NCBI RefSeq assembly: GCF_900091525.1
Contig: NZ_FMCU01000010.1
Location: forward strand, 1-64,000
Direction: 5' to 3'
Origin: Micromonospora matsumotoense
GTDB taxonomy: Bacteria > Actinomycetota > Actinomycetes > Mycobacteriales > Micromonosporaceae
DNA: 64,000 nt
Shown here: piece after piece, positions 1 through 7,788 of the stretch
Numbering within the stretch: the first letter of the stretch is position 1
How the letters are laid out: every line of letters starts with the position of its first letter
The notes under the pieces: generated by a model
Seen by the model: the letters and a program-made list of their open reading frames with translations, nothing else
Database searches by the model: none
What the model was told of the DNA's origin: nothing
Program-made: the position numbers and the translations under genes

Positions 1-313
1 GTCCCCCGCCGCCCCGCCCCGCCCCGCCGCCCCGCCGCCCTGCCCCGCCCCGCCGCCCTCCCGCCTGGCTGCCCCGCCCCGCCTCTCTCCCAGCCCCGTT
101 GATCAAGAGGTTTACGTCACCCCACCCGCCTCAGCTGACGCAAACCTCTTGATCACCCGAGCGGGTGAAGGGTCGGGGCGTTGATCAAGAGGTTTGCGTC
201 AGGAGATTCGTGGTGGGTGACGTAAACCTCTTGATCAACTCGTGCGGGGCGGGGCGGGGCAGGGCAGAGAGGGGGAGGGCGGGGAGGGGGGAGGGGGGAG
301 GGGGGGAGGGGGG
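1..313. repeat. Repeat-rich intergenic block with two copies of a hairpin element
   Basis: No gene is visible here. Bases 1-97 are C-rich low-complexity sequence and 240-312 are G-rich, so the outer parts are roughly complementary. Between them lie four copies of a roughly 21-bp unit (core TTGATCAAGAGGTTT) as two inverted pairs: 98-119 with 136-156, and 180-201 with 218-239. In both pairs the arms are 16 nt apart, giving about 59-bp hairpins. A third pair with the same spacing is at 26198-26255. The fixed geometry suggests a REP-like dispersed element rather than chance. Confidence 0.8.
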
Positions 314-1753
314 TTACCAGCTGGTGGGGAGGGGCATGCCTTCGGTGTAGCCGGCGGTGCTCTGGACGCCGACCAGGGCGCGCTCGTGGAACTCGTCCAG
401 GGAGCGGGCGCCCGCGTAGGTGCAGGCGCTGCGTACCCCGGAGATGATCTCGTCGATCAGGTCCTCGACGCCGGGGCGGGCCGGGTCCAGGTACATCCGG
501 GCGGTGGAGATGCCCTCCTCGAAGATCGCCTTGCGGGCCCGGTCGAAGGCGCTGTCCTCGGCGGTCCGGGCGCTGACCGCACGCGACGAGGCCATCCCGA
601 AACTCTCCTTGTAGCGTCGGCCGTCCGGCTCGGTGTAGAGGTCACCCGGCGACTCGTAGGTGCCGGCGAACCAGGAACCGACCATCACGTTGGATGCCCC
701 GGCGGCCAGCGCCAACGCCACGTCCCGGGGGTGCCGGACCCCGCCGTCGGCCCAGACGTGCCGGCCCAGTGCGCGGGCCGCCGCCGCGCAGTCCAGCACC
801 GCCGAGAACTGTGGCCGGCCGACCCCGGTCATCATCCGGGTGGTGCACATCGCACCCGGCCCGACCCCGACCTTGACGATGTCCGCACCCGCCTCGATCA
901 GGTCGCGTACCCCGTCGGCGGTGACCACGTTGCCGGCCGCCACCGGCACCGGCGGGTCGAGCTTACGGACCGCCCGCAGTGCGGAGATCATCCGCCGTTG
1001 GTGCCCGTGCGCGGTGTCCACCACCAGGGTGTCGACCCCCGCCGCGAGCAGCGCCTCGGCCTTGCCGGTGACGTCGCCGTTGATGCCGACCGCCGCCGCG
1101 ATCCGCAGCCGGCCCCGGTCGTCGACGGCCGGGCGGTAGAGGGTGGCCCGCAGCGCGCCCTGCCGGGTGAGCACCCCGACCAGGCGGCCGTCGGCGTCCA
1201 CCACGGGGGCCAGCCGACGCCGCCCCGCGTGGAGCCGCTCGAATCCGGTACGCGGGTCGGCGTCGGCCGGCACGGTGTGCAGCTCGGTGGACATCACATG
1301 CTGGAGCTGGGCGAACCGGTCCACCTCGTGGGTGTCCGCCTCGGTGACCACGCCCACCGGCCGGCCGGCCTCGTCGATCACCACCACCGCGCCGTGCGAC
1401 TTCTTGGGCAGCAGGTGGATGGCGTCGCCGACGGTGTCGGTCGGGCCGAGCGTGATCGGGGTGTCGTGCACCAGGTGCCGCTGCTTGACCCAGTCGACCA
1501 CGGTGGCGACCACCTCGATCGGGATGTCCTGCGGGATCACCGCGATCGCACCGCGCCGGGCCACCGTCTCGGCCATCCGCCGGCCGGCCACCGCGGTCAT
1601 GTTGGCCACCACCAGCGGAATGGTGGTGCCGGTGCCGTCGGCGGTGGACAGGTCGACGTCGAGCCGCGAACCCACCTCGGAACGGGCCGGCGCCATGAAG
1701 ACGTCGTTGTAGGTCAGGTCGTGTGCGGGGACCGCGCCATGAAGGAACCTCAC
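314..1753 (-). CDS. guaB1: GuaB1-family IMP dehydrogenase-related protein (probable GMP reductase)
   Basis: A 479-residue TIM-barrel enzyme of the IMPDH/GMP reductase superfamily. Two CBS domains lie at about residues 94-205 between the barrel halves. The catalytic loop GPGAMCTTR with Cys303 and the downstream VGRPQ are clear, and VDTAHGH is the dinucleotide/substrate region. I chose GTG 1753 because the protein then begins VRFLHG and aligns in length with mycobacterial GuaB1 (about 478 aa). In-frame upstream sequence is low-complexity and not conserved-looking. GuaB1 proteins of mycobacteria have been shown to be CBS-regulated GMP reductases rather than IMP dehydrogenases; transferring that function here is inference. 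A possible -10-like hexamer (AATGAT) ends 6 nt before the start. Confidence 0.9.
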   Translation of the reverse strand: MRFLHGAVPAHDLTYNDVFMAPARSEVGSRLDVDLSTADGTGTTIPLVVANMTAVAGRRMAETVARRGAIAVIPQDIPIEVVATVVDWVKQRHLVHDTPITLGPTDTVGDAIHLLPKKSHGAVVVIDEAGRPVGVVTEADTHEVDRFAQLQHVMSTELHTVPADADPRTGFERLHAGRRRLAPVVDADGRLVGVLTRQGALRATLYRPAVDDRGRLRIAAAVGINGDVTGKAEALLAAGVDTLVVDTAHGHQRRMISALRAVRKLDPPVPVAAGNVVTADGVRDLIEAGADIVKVGVGPGAMCTTRMMTGVGRPQFSAVLDCAAAARALGRHVWADGGVRHPRDVALALAAGASNVMVGSWFAGTYESPGDLYTEPDGRRYKESFGMASSRAVSARTAEDSAFDRARKAIFEEGISTARMYLDPARPGVEDLIDEIISGVRSACTYAGARSLDEFHERALVGVQSTAGYTEGMPLPTSW

Positions 1754-1943
1754 CCCGCCATCATTCCCGCTCCCGGCCCGTCCCGCCGCCGTCGGTGGCC
1801 CACACCACCCTGCCTCCGCTGGAGGCGTCCGGCCCGTCGGTCGGTCGACGACGCACCGCACCGGGCCGCGCAGGGGCACCACGGTCACCGGGACCGGGTT
1901 GCCCCGAACCTGCCGCTGGCCGATGGGGCGCGAGGGGCCCGGT

Positions 1944-3695
1944 TCAGGAGATGGTGCAGATCGCCGCACCGGCGGTGAGTACCGCGCCGACCTCGGCGGC
2001 CAGCCCGGCGACCGTACCGGCCCGGTGGGCGTGCAGTGGCTGCTCCATCTTCATCGCCTCCAGGACGACGACCAGGTCACCCTCGGCGACGGTGTCCCCG
2101 TCCGCGACGGCGATCTTGACGATGGTGCCCTGCATGGGCGAGGTGAGCGCGTCGCCGCTGACCGCCGCGCCCGTGTTGGTCCCACCGCCGCGGCGGGCCG
2201 GCCGGCGGGTGGCGGGGGCGGCGGTGGTCGTACCCCCGGCGAGGCCGGCGGGGAGGGTGACCTCCAGCCGCTTGCCACCCACCTCGACCACGACGGTCTC
2301 GCGGGGGGCCACCGGGTCGGCGGCGTCGGCGGTGGCGGTGAACGCCGGGACGGTGTTGTCGAACTCGGTCTCGATCCACCGGGTGTGCACGGTGAACGGC
2401 TCGGCGGTGAACGCCGGGTCGCGTACGACGAGACGGTGGAACGGCAGCGCCGTGGCCATCCCCTCGACGACCATCTCGTCGAGCACCCGGCGGGCCCGCT
2501 CGATCGCTTCGGCGCGGGTCTCGCCGGTGACGATCACCTTGGCCAGCAGCGAGTCGAAGTTGCCGCCGATGACGTCACCGGCGCGGACACCGGTGTCGAC
2601 CCGTACGCCGGGACCGGTGGGTAGGCGCAGCGCGGTGATGGTGCCGGGGGCGGGGAGGAAGTTGCGGCCCGGGTCCTCGCCGTTGATCCGGAACTCGATG
2701 GCGTGCCCGCGCGGGGTCGGGTCCCCGGTGAACCGCAGCTTCTCGCCGTCGGCGATCCGGAACTGCTCGCGGACCAGGTCGACGCCGGCGGTCTCCTCGG
2801 TGACCGGGTGCTCCACCTGGAGCCGGGTGTTGACCTCCAGGAAGGAGATGGTGCCGTCCACGCCCACCAGGTATTCGACCGTGCCGGCGCCGTGGTAGCC
2901 GGCCTCCCGGCAGATCGCCTTGGCGCTGTCGTGGATCTGGGCGCGCTGCGCGGCGGTGAGGAATGGTGCGGGGGCCTCCTCGACCAGCTTCTGGTGCCGG
3001 CGTTGCAGGGAGCAGTCCCGGGTGCCGACCACGATCACGTTGCCGTGCTGGTCGGCCAGGACCTGCGCCTCGACGTGCCGGGGCTGGTCCAGGTAGCGCT
3101 CGACGAAGCACTCGCCCCGGCCGAACGCGGCGACGGCCTCCCGGGTGGCCGACTCGAACAGGTGCGGGATCTCCTCCAGGGTGCGGGCCACCTTGAGGCC
3201 GCGCCCGCCGCCGCCGAAGGCGGCCTTGATGGCGACCGGCAGGCCGTGTGCGACGGCGAAGGCGGTCACCTCGTCGGCGTCGGCGACCGGGTCGGGGGTG
3301 CCGGGGACCAGGGGGGCGCCGGCCCGTTGGGCGAGGTGCCGGGCGGTCACCTTGTCGCCGAGGTCGCGGATCGCCTGCGGGGTGGGGCCGATCCAGGTCA
3401 GGCGTGCGTCGATGACCGCCTGGGCGAAGTCGGCGTTCTCGGAGAGGAAGCCGTAACCGGGGTGCACGGCGTCCGCGTCGGCCTGCCGGGCCACCTCGAT
3501 CAGCTTGTCGATGCGCAGGTAACTGTCGGCGGCGGTGTCGCCCCCCAGGGCGTACGCCTCATCGGCGAGGGTGGTGTGCAGGGCGTCCCGGTCGGAGTCC
3601 GCGTAGACGGCGACGCTGTCCAGACCGGCGTCGCGGCAGGCCCGGATGACGCGGACGGCGATCTCTCCACGGTTGGCGATGAGAACCTTGCGCAC
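1944..3695 (-). CDS. accA3: Acyl-CoA carboxylase biotinylated alpha chain (biotin carboxylase + BCCP)
   Basis: A 583-residue fusion that carboxylates its own biotin in an ATP- and bicarbonate-dependent step and passes CO2 to a beta subunit for malonyl- or methylmalonyl-CoA synthesis. It opens with the biotin carboxylase signature (KVLIANRGEIAVRVIRA), has the glycine-rich ATP-grasp loop (FGGGGRGLKVA) and ends with a biotinyl domain in which EAMKMEQ holds the biotinylated Lys549. GTG 3695 is preceded by GGGAGGAG at 7 nt. Length matches AccA3-type chains (about 600 aa). Matching beta (18412), epsilon (10839) and biotin ligase (20102) genes are in the window but not in one operon. Whether it serves acetyl- or propionyl-CoA carboxylase cannot be read from sequence. 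Confidence 0.95.
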   Translation of the reverse strand: MRKVLIANRGEIAVRVIRACRDAGLDSVAVYADSDRDALHTTLADEAYALGGDTAADSYLRIDKLIEVARQADADAVHPGYGFLSENADFAQAVIDARLTWIGPTPQAIRDLGDKVTARHLAQRAGAPLVPGTPDPVADADEVTAFAVAHGLPVAIKAAFGGGGRGLKVARTLEEIPHLFESATREAVAAFGRGECFVERYLDQPRHVEAQVLADQHGNVIVVGTRDCSLQRRHQKLVEEAPAPFLTAAQRAQIHDSAKAICREAGYHGAGTVEYLVGVDGTISFLEVNTRLQVEHPVTEETAGVDLVREQFRIADGEKLRFTGDPTPRGHAIEFRINGEDPGRNFLPAPGTITALRLPTGPGVRVDTGVRAGDVIGGNFDSLLAKVIVTGETRAEAIERARRVLDEMVVEGMATALPFHRLVVRDPAFTAEPFTVHTRWIETEFDNTVPAFTATADAADPVAPRETVVVEVGGKRLEVTLPAGLAGGTTTAAPATRRPARRGGGTNTGAAVSGDALTSPMQGTIVKIAVADGDTVAEGDLVVVLEAMKMEQPLHAHRAGTVAGLAAEVGAVLTAGAAICTIS

Positions 3696-3799
3696 CTTGG
3701 TGCTCCTCCCGGGGTCGTTGCCTGGGGAGTGTATCGGCAGGCCGGGAGCGCCCCGAACGATCACTCAGTGTGGGATGCCGCACTATGGGCGCGGTGAGC

Positions 3800-3815
3800 T
3801 AGTCAAACTTGGTTA
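3800..3815. promoter_or_regulatory. Probable PadR operator in padR promoter
   Basis: TAGTCAAACTTGGTTA is an imperfect palindrome directly upstream of the padR -10 box (TACGCT, 3817-3822). It matches the site at 4453-4468 (read on the opposite strand, TAGTCAACGTTGGCTA) at 13 of 16 positions. Position and symmetry suggest autorepression. Confidence 0.7.
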
Positions 3816-3828
3816 TTACGCTTGTGCG

Positions 3829-4452
3829 GTGTCTGCGACTCGGTTGATGATCCTGGGGCTGGTCCGGTGGATGCAGCCCGTGCACGGTTACGACGTTCGC
3901 CGCGAGCTGCTGAGCTGGAGCGCCGACAAGTGGGCGAACGTGCAGCCCGGCTCGATCTATCACGCGCTACGCAAGCTGACCGAGGAGGGGCTGTTGCGTG
4001 CGGTCGCCACCGAGCAGGTCGGCGCCCGCCCGGCGCGCACCACGTACGAGGTGACGCAGAAGGGGGACGAGGAGTTCGAGACCCTGCTGCGGGCGCAGTG
4101 GTGGCAGTTGCACGAGGTGGTCGACCCGTTCACGGTGGCCTTCTCGTTCCTGCCGGCGATGCCCCGGGAGGAGGCGGCGGCGGCGCTGCGTAACCGGGCG
4201 AACCTGCTGCGGGCCGGTGTCGAATCGATGCGTGCCTCGTTGGACTCGGACTGGGTGCGCAACAGCAAGCCGGTGCACGTGAGCTGGATGTTCGAGCTGT
4301 GGCTGGCCCGGGCCGAGGCGGAGGTGGCGTGGTGCGGGCGGATCGCCGAGCGGATCGAGTCGGGAGTGTCGTACCTGCCTGCTGGGGTGGCCGGGACGGA
4401 GGGCTGGCCGGGCTGGACCGACGGTGGTCCATCGAGCGGCACCAAGAAGTAA
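3829..4452 (+). CDS. PadR family transcriptional regulator
   Basis: A 207-residue regulator with the PadR winged helix at about residues 5-80 (LMILGLVRWMQPVHGYDVRR, then GSIYHALRKLTEEGLL and a TYEVTQKG wing) and a C-terminal helical dimerisation region (Vir family). GTG 3829 is chosen because TACGCT (3817-3822) ends 6 nt upstream, the leaderless geometry used by many genes here, and no Shine-Dalgarno is visible. The ABC exporter follows at 4583. Matching palindromes in front of both transcription units suggest it represses itself and the exporter, as PadR proteins often do. The inducing ligand is unknown. Confidence 0.9.
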   Translation: MSATRLMILGLVRWMQPVHGYDVRRELLSWSADKWANVQPGSIYHALRKLTEEGLLRAVATEQVGARPARTTYEVTQKGDEEFETLLRAQWWQLHEVVDPFTVAFSFLPAMPREEAAAALRNRANLLRAGVESMRASLDSDWVRNSKPVHVSWMFELWLARAEAEVAWCGRIAERIESGVSYLPAGVAGTEGWPGWTDGGPSSGTKK

Positions 4453-4491
4453 TAGCCAACGTTGACTATAGAAGCTATATCGCGTTAGCCT
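4453..4491 (+). promoter_or_regulatory. Exporter promoter with PadR operator over the -35 box
   Basis: The palindrome TAGCCAACGTTGACTA (4453-4468) overlaps a -35 hexamer TTGACT (4462-4467). An 18-bp spacer leads to TAGCCT (4486-4491). Binding of PadR here would block the -35 element. Transcription would start near 4498, giving an 85-nt leader. Confidence 0.65.
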
Positions 4492-4582
4492 GCTCCTTGC
4501 CCGATGGTGGGGAGCGCGCCGCATGGCGTCCCGGGGGCAGACGGTGGCCGGCACGACCCGGCCCGGACGACCAGGAGTAGAA

Positions 4583-5542
4583 ATGATCGAGACCAGGGGG
4601 CTGCGGAAGTCGTTCCGCTCCCGGCAGGGTCGGGAGACGAAAACGGTCGACGCCGTACGGGGGGTGAACCTTCAGGTCCCCGCAGGGGAGATCTTCGGCT
4701 TCCTCGGCCCCAACGGTGCCGGCAAGACCACCACCCTGCGGATGCTCGCCACGCTGATCGCACCGGACGGCGGCGATGCCACCATCGCCGGCGCGGACCT
4801 GCGCAAGGAGCCGGCCGAGGTGCGCCGCCGGATCGGTTACGTCGCCCAGGGCGGCAGCACCTGGGACGAGTGCACCGCCCGCGAGGAGTTGGTCCTGCAC
4901 GCCCGGATGTACGGCATCGGCAAGGCCGACGCGCACCGACGCGCCGTCCGCGCCCTGGATGCCTTCCAGCTCACCGAGTACGCCGACCGTAAGTGCAAGA
5001 CCTACTCGGGCGGCCAGCGGCGGCGGGTGGAGATCGCGCTCGGCATCATCCACGAGCCGAAGATCGTCTTTCTGGACGAGCCGACCACCGGCCTCGACCC
5101 GCAGAGCCGCGCGCACATGTGGGACGAGATCCGCCGGTTGCGCACCGAGGGGATGACCGTCTTCATCACCACCCACTACCTCGACGAGGCCGACGCGCTC
5201 TGCGACCGGATCGCGATCATGGATCACGGTGAGGTGGTCGCCGAGGGCACCCCGGCCGAGCTGAAGCGGGAGATCTCCGGCGACGTGGTGCTCGTCGGCC
5301 TCGACCTCGCGAGCACCCCGCAGGCCGCCCAGCTCCTCGACGGCGAGGAGTACCTCAACAAGCTGGAGACCGCCGACGAGGGTGGGCTGCGCCTCTATGT
5401 CGACGAGGGAGCCACCGCCATCCCGCAGATCCTGCGCCGGCTCGACCACGCCGGGCTGTCCATGACCTCGATCGAGCTGCACCGACCCAGCCTCGACGAC
5501 GTCTTTCTCACCAAGACCGGCCGCTCGCTGCGCGAGTCCTGA
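4583..5542 (+). CDS. ABC transporter ATP-binding protein, DrrA type
   Basis: A 319-residue nucleotide-binding subunit of an export-type ABC transporter. It has Walker A GPNGAGKTT (residues 42-50), the signature YSGGQRRRV, Walker B IVFLDEPTTGLD and the H-loop in ITTHYLDEAD, followed by the roughly 90-residue C-terminal extension of the daunorubicin-resistance (DrrA) family. ATG 4583 is preceded by AGGAG at 5 nt; an in-frame upstream ATG (4523) has no ribosome site. The permease starts 17 nt after the stop. Function is probably efflux of a hydrophobic or toxic compound under PadR control; the substrate cannot be read. Confidence 0.93.
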   Translation: MIETRGLRKSFRSRQGRETKTVDAVRGVNLQVPAGEIFGFLGPNGAGKTTTLRMLATLIAPDGGDATIAGADLRKEPAEVRRRIGYVAQGGSTWDECTAREELVLHARMYGIGKADAHRRAVRALDAFQLTEYADRKCKTYSGGQRRRVEIALGIIHEPKIVFLDEPTTGLDPQSRAHMWDEIRRLRTEGMTVFITTHYLDEADALCDRIAIMDHGEVVAEGTPAELKREISGDVVLVGLDLASTPQAAQLLDGEEYLNKLETADEGGLRLYVDEGATAIPQILRRLDHAGLSMTSIELHRPSLDDVFLTKTGRSLRES

Positions 5543-5559
5543 GACCCCGGAGACCACGC

Positions 5560-6315
5560 ATGAAACTCGCCCGCGACACCTGGCTGATCTTCCAACGTCA
5601 ACTCCAACTGCTGCTGCGCAACCCGGTGTGGGTCTTCGTCGGCGTCTTCCAGCCGGTGATGTACCTGCTGCTCTTCGCCCCGCTGCTCAAGCCGGCGCTG
5701 AACGCGCCCACCCAGGCCGCCGCCTACAAGATCTTCGTACCCGGCCTGCTGGTGCTGCTCGCCATCTTCGGCGGGCTGTTCCAGGGCTTCGGCCTGATCG
5801 CCGAGCTGCGTGCCGGGGTCATCGAGCGGTCCCGGGTCACCCCGATCAGCCGGCTCGCCCTGCTGCTCGGCCGCTCCCTGCGCGACGTCGTCTCGCTGCT
5901 CGTGCAGGCGGTGATCATCACGCTGCTGGCGCTCCTGTTCGACCTGCGTGTCTTCATCGGCGACCTGCTGCTGGCGTACCTGATGCTGGCCCTGATCGCG
6001 CTGATGACCTCGGCCGTCTCGTACGGCGTCGCGCTCAAGGTCAAGAGCGAGGACGCCCTCGCCCCGCTGATGAACACCGTGGCCCAGCCGGTGCTGCTGC
6101 TCTCCGGCATCCTGCTGCCGCTGACCTTCGCCCCGGGCTGGCTCCAGGGGGTGGCCGAGTGGAACCCGTTCTCCTGGGCCGTCGACGGCACCCGGGCGCT
6201 GTTCGCCGGTGACCTCGCCAACGACAAGGTGTGGCAGGGGCTGGCCATCATCGCGGTGCTCGCCGCCGCCGGGGTCTTCTGGGCGGCCCGGCAGTTCGCC
6301 CGCAGCGTCCGCTGA
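5560..6315 (+). CDS. ABC-2 type exporter permease, DrrB type
   Basis: A 251-residue integral membrane protein with six predicted transmembrane segments of the ABC-2 family. The cytoplasmic segment after the second helix (GFGLIAELRAGVIERSRVTP) carries the conserved Glu/Arg motif of DrrB-type permeases, and the periplasmic loop before the last helix has the typical W-NPFSWAVDGTRALF sequence. It is the partner of the upstream ATPase, 17 nt away in the same operon. A 17-bp-stem inverted repeat lies 60 nt downstream. Confidence 0.92.
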   Translation: MKLARDTWLIFQRQLQLLLRNPVWVFVGVFQPVMYLLLFAPLLKPALNAPTQAAAYKIFVPGLLVLLAIFGGLFQGFGLIAELRAGVIERSRVTPISRLALLLGRSLRDVVSLLVQAVIITLLALLFDLRVFIGDLLLAYLMLALIALMTSAVSYGVALKVKSEDALAPLMNTVAQPVLLLSGILLPLTFAPGWLQGVAEWNPFSWAVDGTRALFAGDLANDKVWQGLAIIAVLAAAGVFWAARQFARSVR

Positions 6316-6358
6316 CGAGACGCCGCCGCACCCGACCTCGACGTGGCTCGTGCGCCCT

Positions 6359-6436
6359 TGATCGACTCAATGTCGCCGATATAGCGGTGTCGACGTGTAC
6401 TGGACACCGCTATATCGGCCCAGGGGAGTTGATCTA
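6359..6436. repeat. Palindromic intergenic element (GATCGACTCAATGTC family, copy 1)
   Basis: Perfect 17-bp inverted arms (6375-6391 and 6403-6419, core GATATAGCGGTGTC) enclose an 11-nt loop. Outer flanks GATCGACTC and GAGTTGATC are also inverted. Related copies lie at 50231-50306 (right arm decayed) and 58418-58485. It sits between convergent genes, so it may also end transcription, but there is no U-tract. Confidence 0.75.
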
Positions 6437-6459
6437 GGCAGGCGACCCGGGTGGAGCGG

Positions 6460-7113
6460 TCAGTGCACCCGGGCGAGGGTGACGCCGTCGGCGAGGGGGA
6501 GCAGCACCGCGTCGACGCGGACGTCGGCGAGCACCTCGTCGTTGAAGGCGGCGATCGCCCGGTCGGCGGCGTCACGTGGGGCGAGCACCCGGCCGCCGCG
6601 CAGGGTGTTGTCGACCGCGATGACCGCGCCGGGGCGCATCCGGGGCACCAACTCGGCCCAGTAGACCGGGTAGCCGGTCTTGTCGGCGTCGATGAAGGCG
6701 AAGTCCAGGTAACGCTCGTGCGGCAGCTCCCGCAGCGTCTCGGCAGCCGGGCCGATGCGCAACTCGATCCGGTCGGCCACCCCCGCGCGCTGCCAGTACG
6801 ACCGGGCGATGCCGGTGAACTCCTCCGAGATGTCGAAGCAGGTCAGCCGACCGTCCTCGGGCAATCCACGGGCGATCGCCAGCGACGAGAGCCCGGTGAA
6901 CGTACCCACCTCGACGGCCTGCCGGGCACCCAGCAGCCGGGTCAGGAAGGTAAGGAACGCCGCCTGCTCCGGCGCCACCTGCATTTCGGCGTGTGCCGGC
7001 AGTACCGCGCGGGTCTCCTCCGCCAGGTCGCGGATGATCTCGTCCGGCGGAGAACCGTGAGCGACGAGGTAGGCGTGCAGTTCCGGCGTCAGCGGCAACG
7101 ACTTCGAGGTCAT
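6460..7113 (-). CDS. O-methyltransferase, family 3 (COMT-like)
   Basis: A 217-residue class I SAM-dependent methyltransferase of the caffeoyl-CoA/catechol O-methyltransferase family. The SAM loop is EVGTFTGLSSLAIARGL, the acidic ribose-binding region is CFDISEE, and FIDADK plus IAVDNTL supply the metal-binding Asp residues of this family. ATG 7113 begins 9 nt after the Maf stop, and TAACGT ends 6 nt before it, so it may be read both by coupling with maf and from its own leaderless promoter. The natural acceptor is unknown; homologues methylate catechols and similar diols. Confidence 0.9.
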   Translation of the reverse strand: MTSKSLPLTPELHAYLVAHGSPPDEIIRDLAEETRAVLPAHAEMQVAPEQAAFLTFLTRLLGARQAVEVGTFTGLSSLAIARGLPEDGRLTCFDISEEFTGIARSYWQRAGVADRIELRIGPAAETLRELPHERYLDFAFIDADKTGYPVYWAELVPRMRPGAVIAVDNTLRGGRVLAPRDAADRAIAAFNDEVLADVRVDAVLLPLADGVTLARVH

Positions 7114-7122
7114 GACCGGACG

Positions 7123-7779
7123 TTAGCCCAGCGGCTCGATCTCCTGGGCGCCCGGCGCGACCTTCGTCCACAGGTCGGTGATGCTCAGCTCCAGATCGCG
7201 CAGCAGGCCACGGAGCAGCGGCAACGACAATCCGACCACCGTTCCCGGATCACCCTCGATCCCGTTCAGGAACGCCCCACCCAACCCGTCGATGGTGAAC
7301 GCCCCGGCCACCGCCAACGGCTCACCCGTGGCCACGTACGCGGCGATCTCCGCGTCGGTCACGTCGGCGAAGTGCACGACCGTCGAGGCCACCGCCTCCG
7401 CACGGGACTCGTGCACCATGTCGATCAGGCAGTGCCCGGTGTGCAGCACCCCGCTGCGCCCGCGCATCCGCTGCCATCGTCGGGTCGCGTCGGCTGCGTC
7501 GTCCGGCTTGCCCAGGATCTCACCGTCGAACGCGAGCACCGAGTCGCACCCCAGCACCAGCGTCCGCTCGTCCGCAGTGGAGCGCAGCCGGTCGGACACG
7601 GCCTGCGCCTTCAACCGAGCCAACTCCAGGCAGAGATCCTCGGCCCGTTCCGCGATCACCTGGGACTCGTCGACCCCACTCACCAGCACATCGGGTTCGA
7701 TCCCGGCCGCCTGGAGCAACTTGCGGCGGGCGGGACTCTGCGAGGCGAGCACGAGGCGGAGCGGCAAGGAGTTGGACAC
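7123..7779 (-). CDS. maf: Maf family nucleotide pyrophosphatase
   Basis: A 218-residue Maf/Ham1-fold NTP pyrophosphatase that hydrolyses non-canonical or modified nucleoside triphosphates to monophosphates. The N-terminal LASQSPARRKLL signature and the VDES motif are intact, with LGCDSVLAFDGEILGKP in the middle. The GTG start at 7779 has TAGCGT (7786-7791 on the minus strand) 6 nt upstream and no ribosome site, so it is probably leaderless. It is followed by the O-methyltransferase and lies 9 nt downstream of the mycosin stop. Confidence 0.93.
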   Translation of the reverse strand: MSNSLPLRLVLASQSPARRKLLQAAGIEPDVLVSGVDESQVIAERAEDLCLELARLKAQAVSDRLRSTADERTLVLGCDSVLAFDGEILGKPDDAADATRRWQRMRGRSGVLHTGHCLIDMVHESRAEAVASTVVHFADVTDAEIAAYVATGEPLAVAGAFTIDGLGGAFLNGIEGDPGTVVGLSLPLLRGLLRDLELSITDLWTKVAPGAQEIEPLG

Positions 7780-7788
7780 GGGCCGACG

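Noticed and set aside
242..1978. 578-codon frame antisense to guaB1, starting in the G-rich tract
   Set aside because: Low-complexity start and full overlap with guaB1.
4497..4580. TTG-started 27-codon leader frame before the ABC exporter
   Set aside because: TTG leaderless starts are rare and the spacing from the -10 box is only 5 nt; too weak to list.
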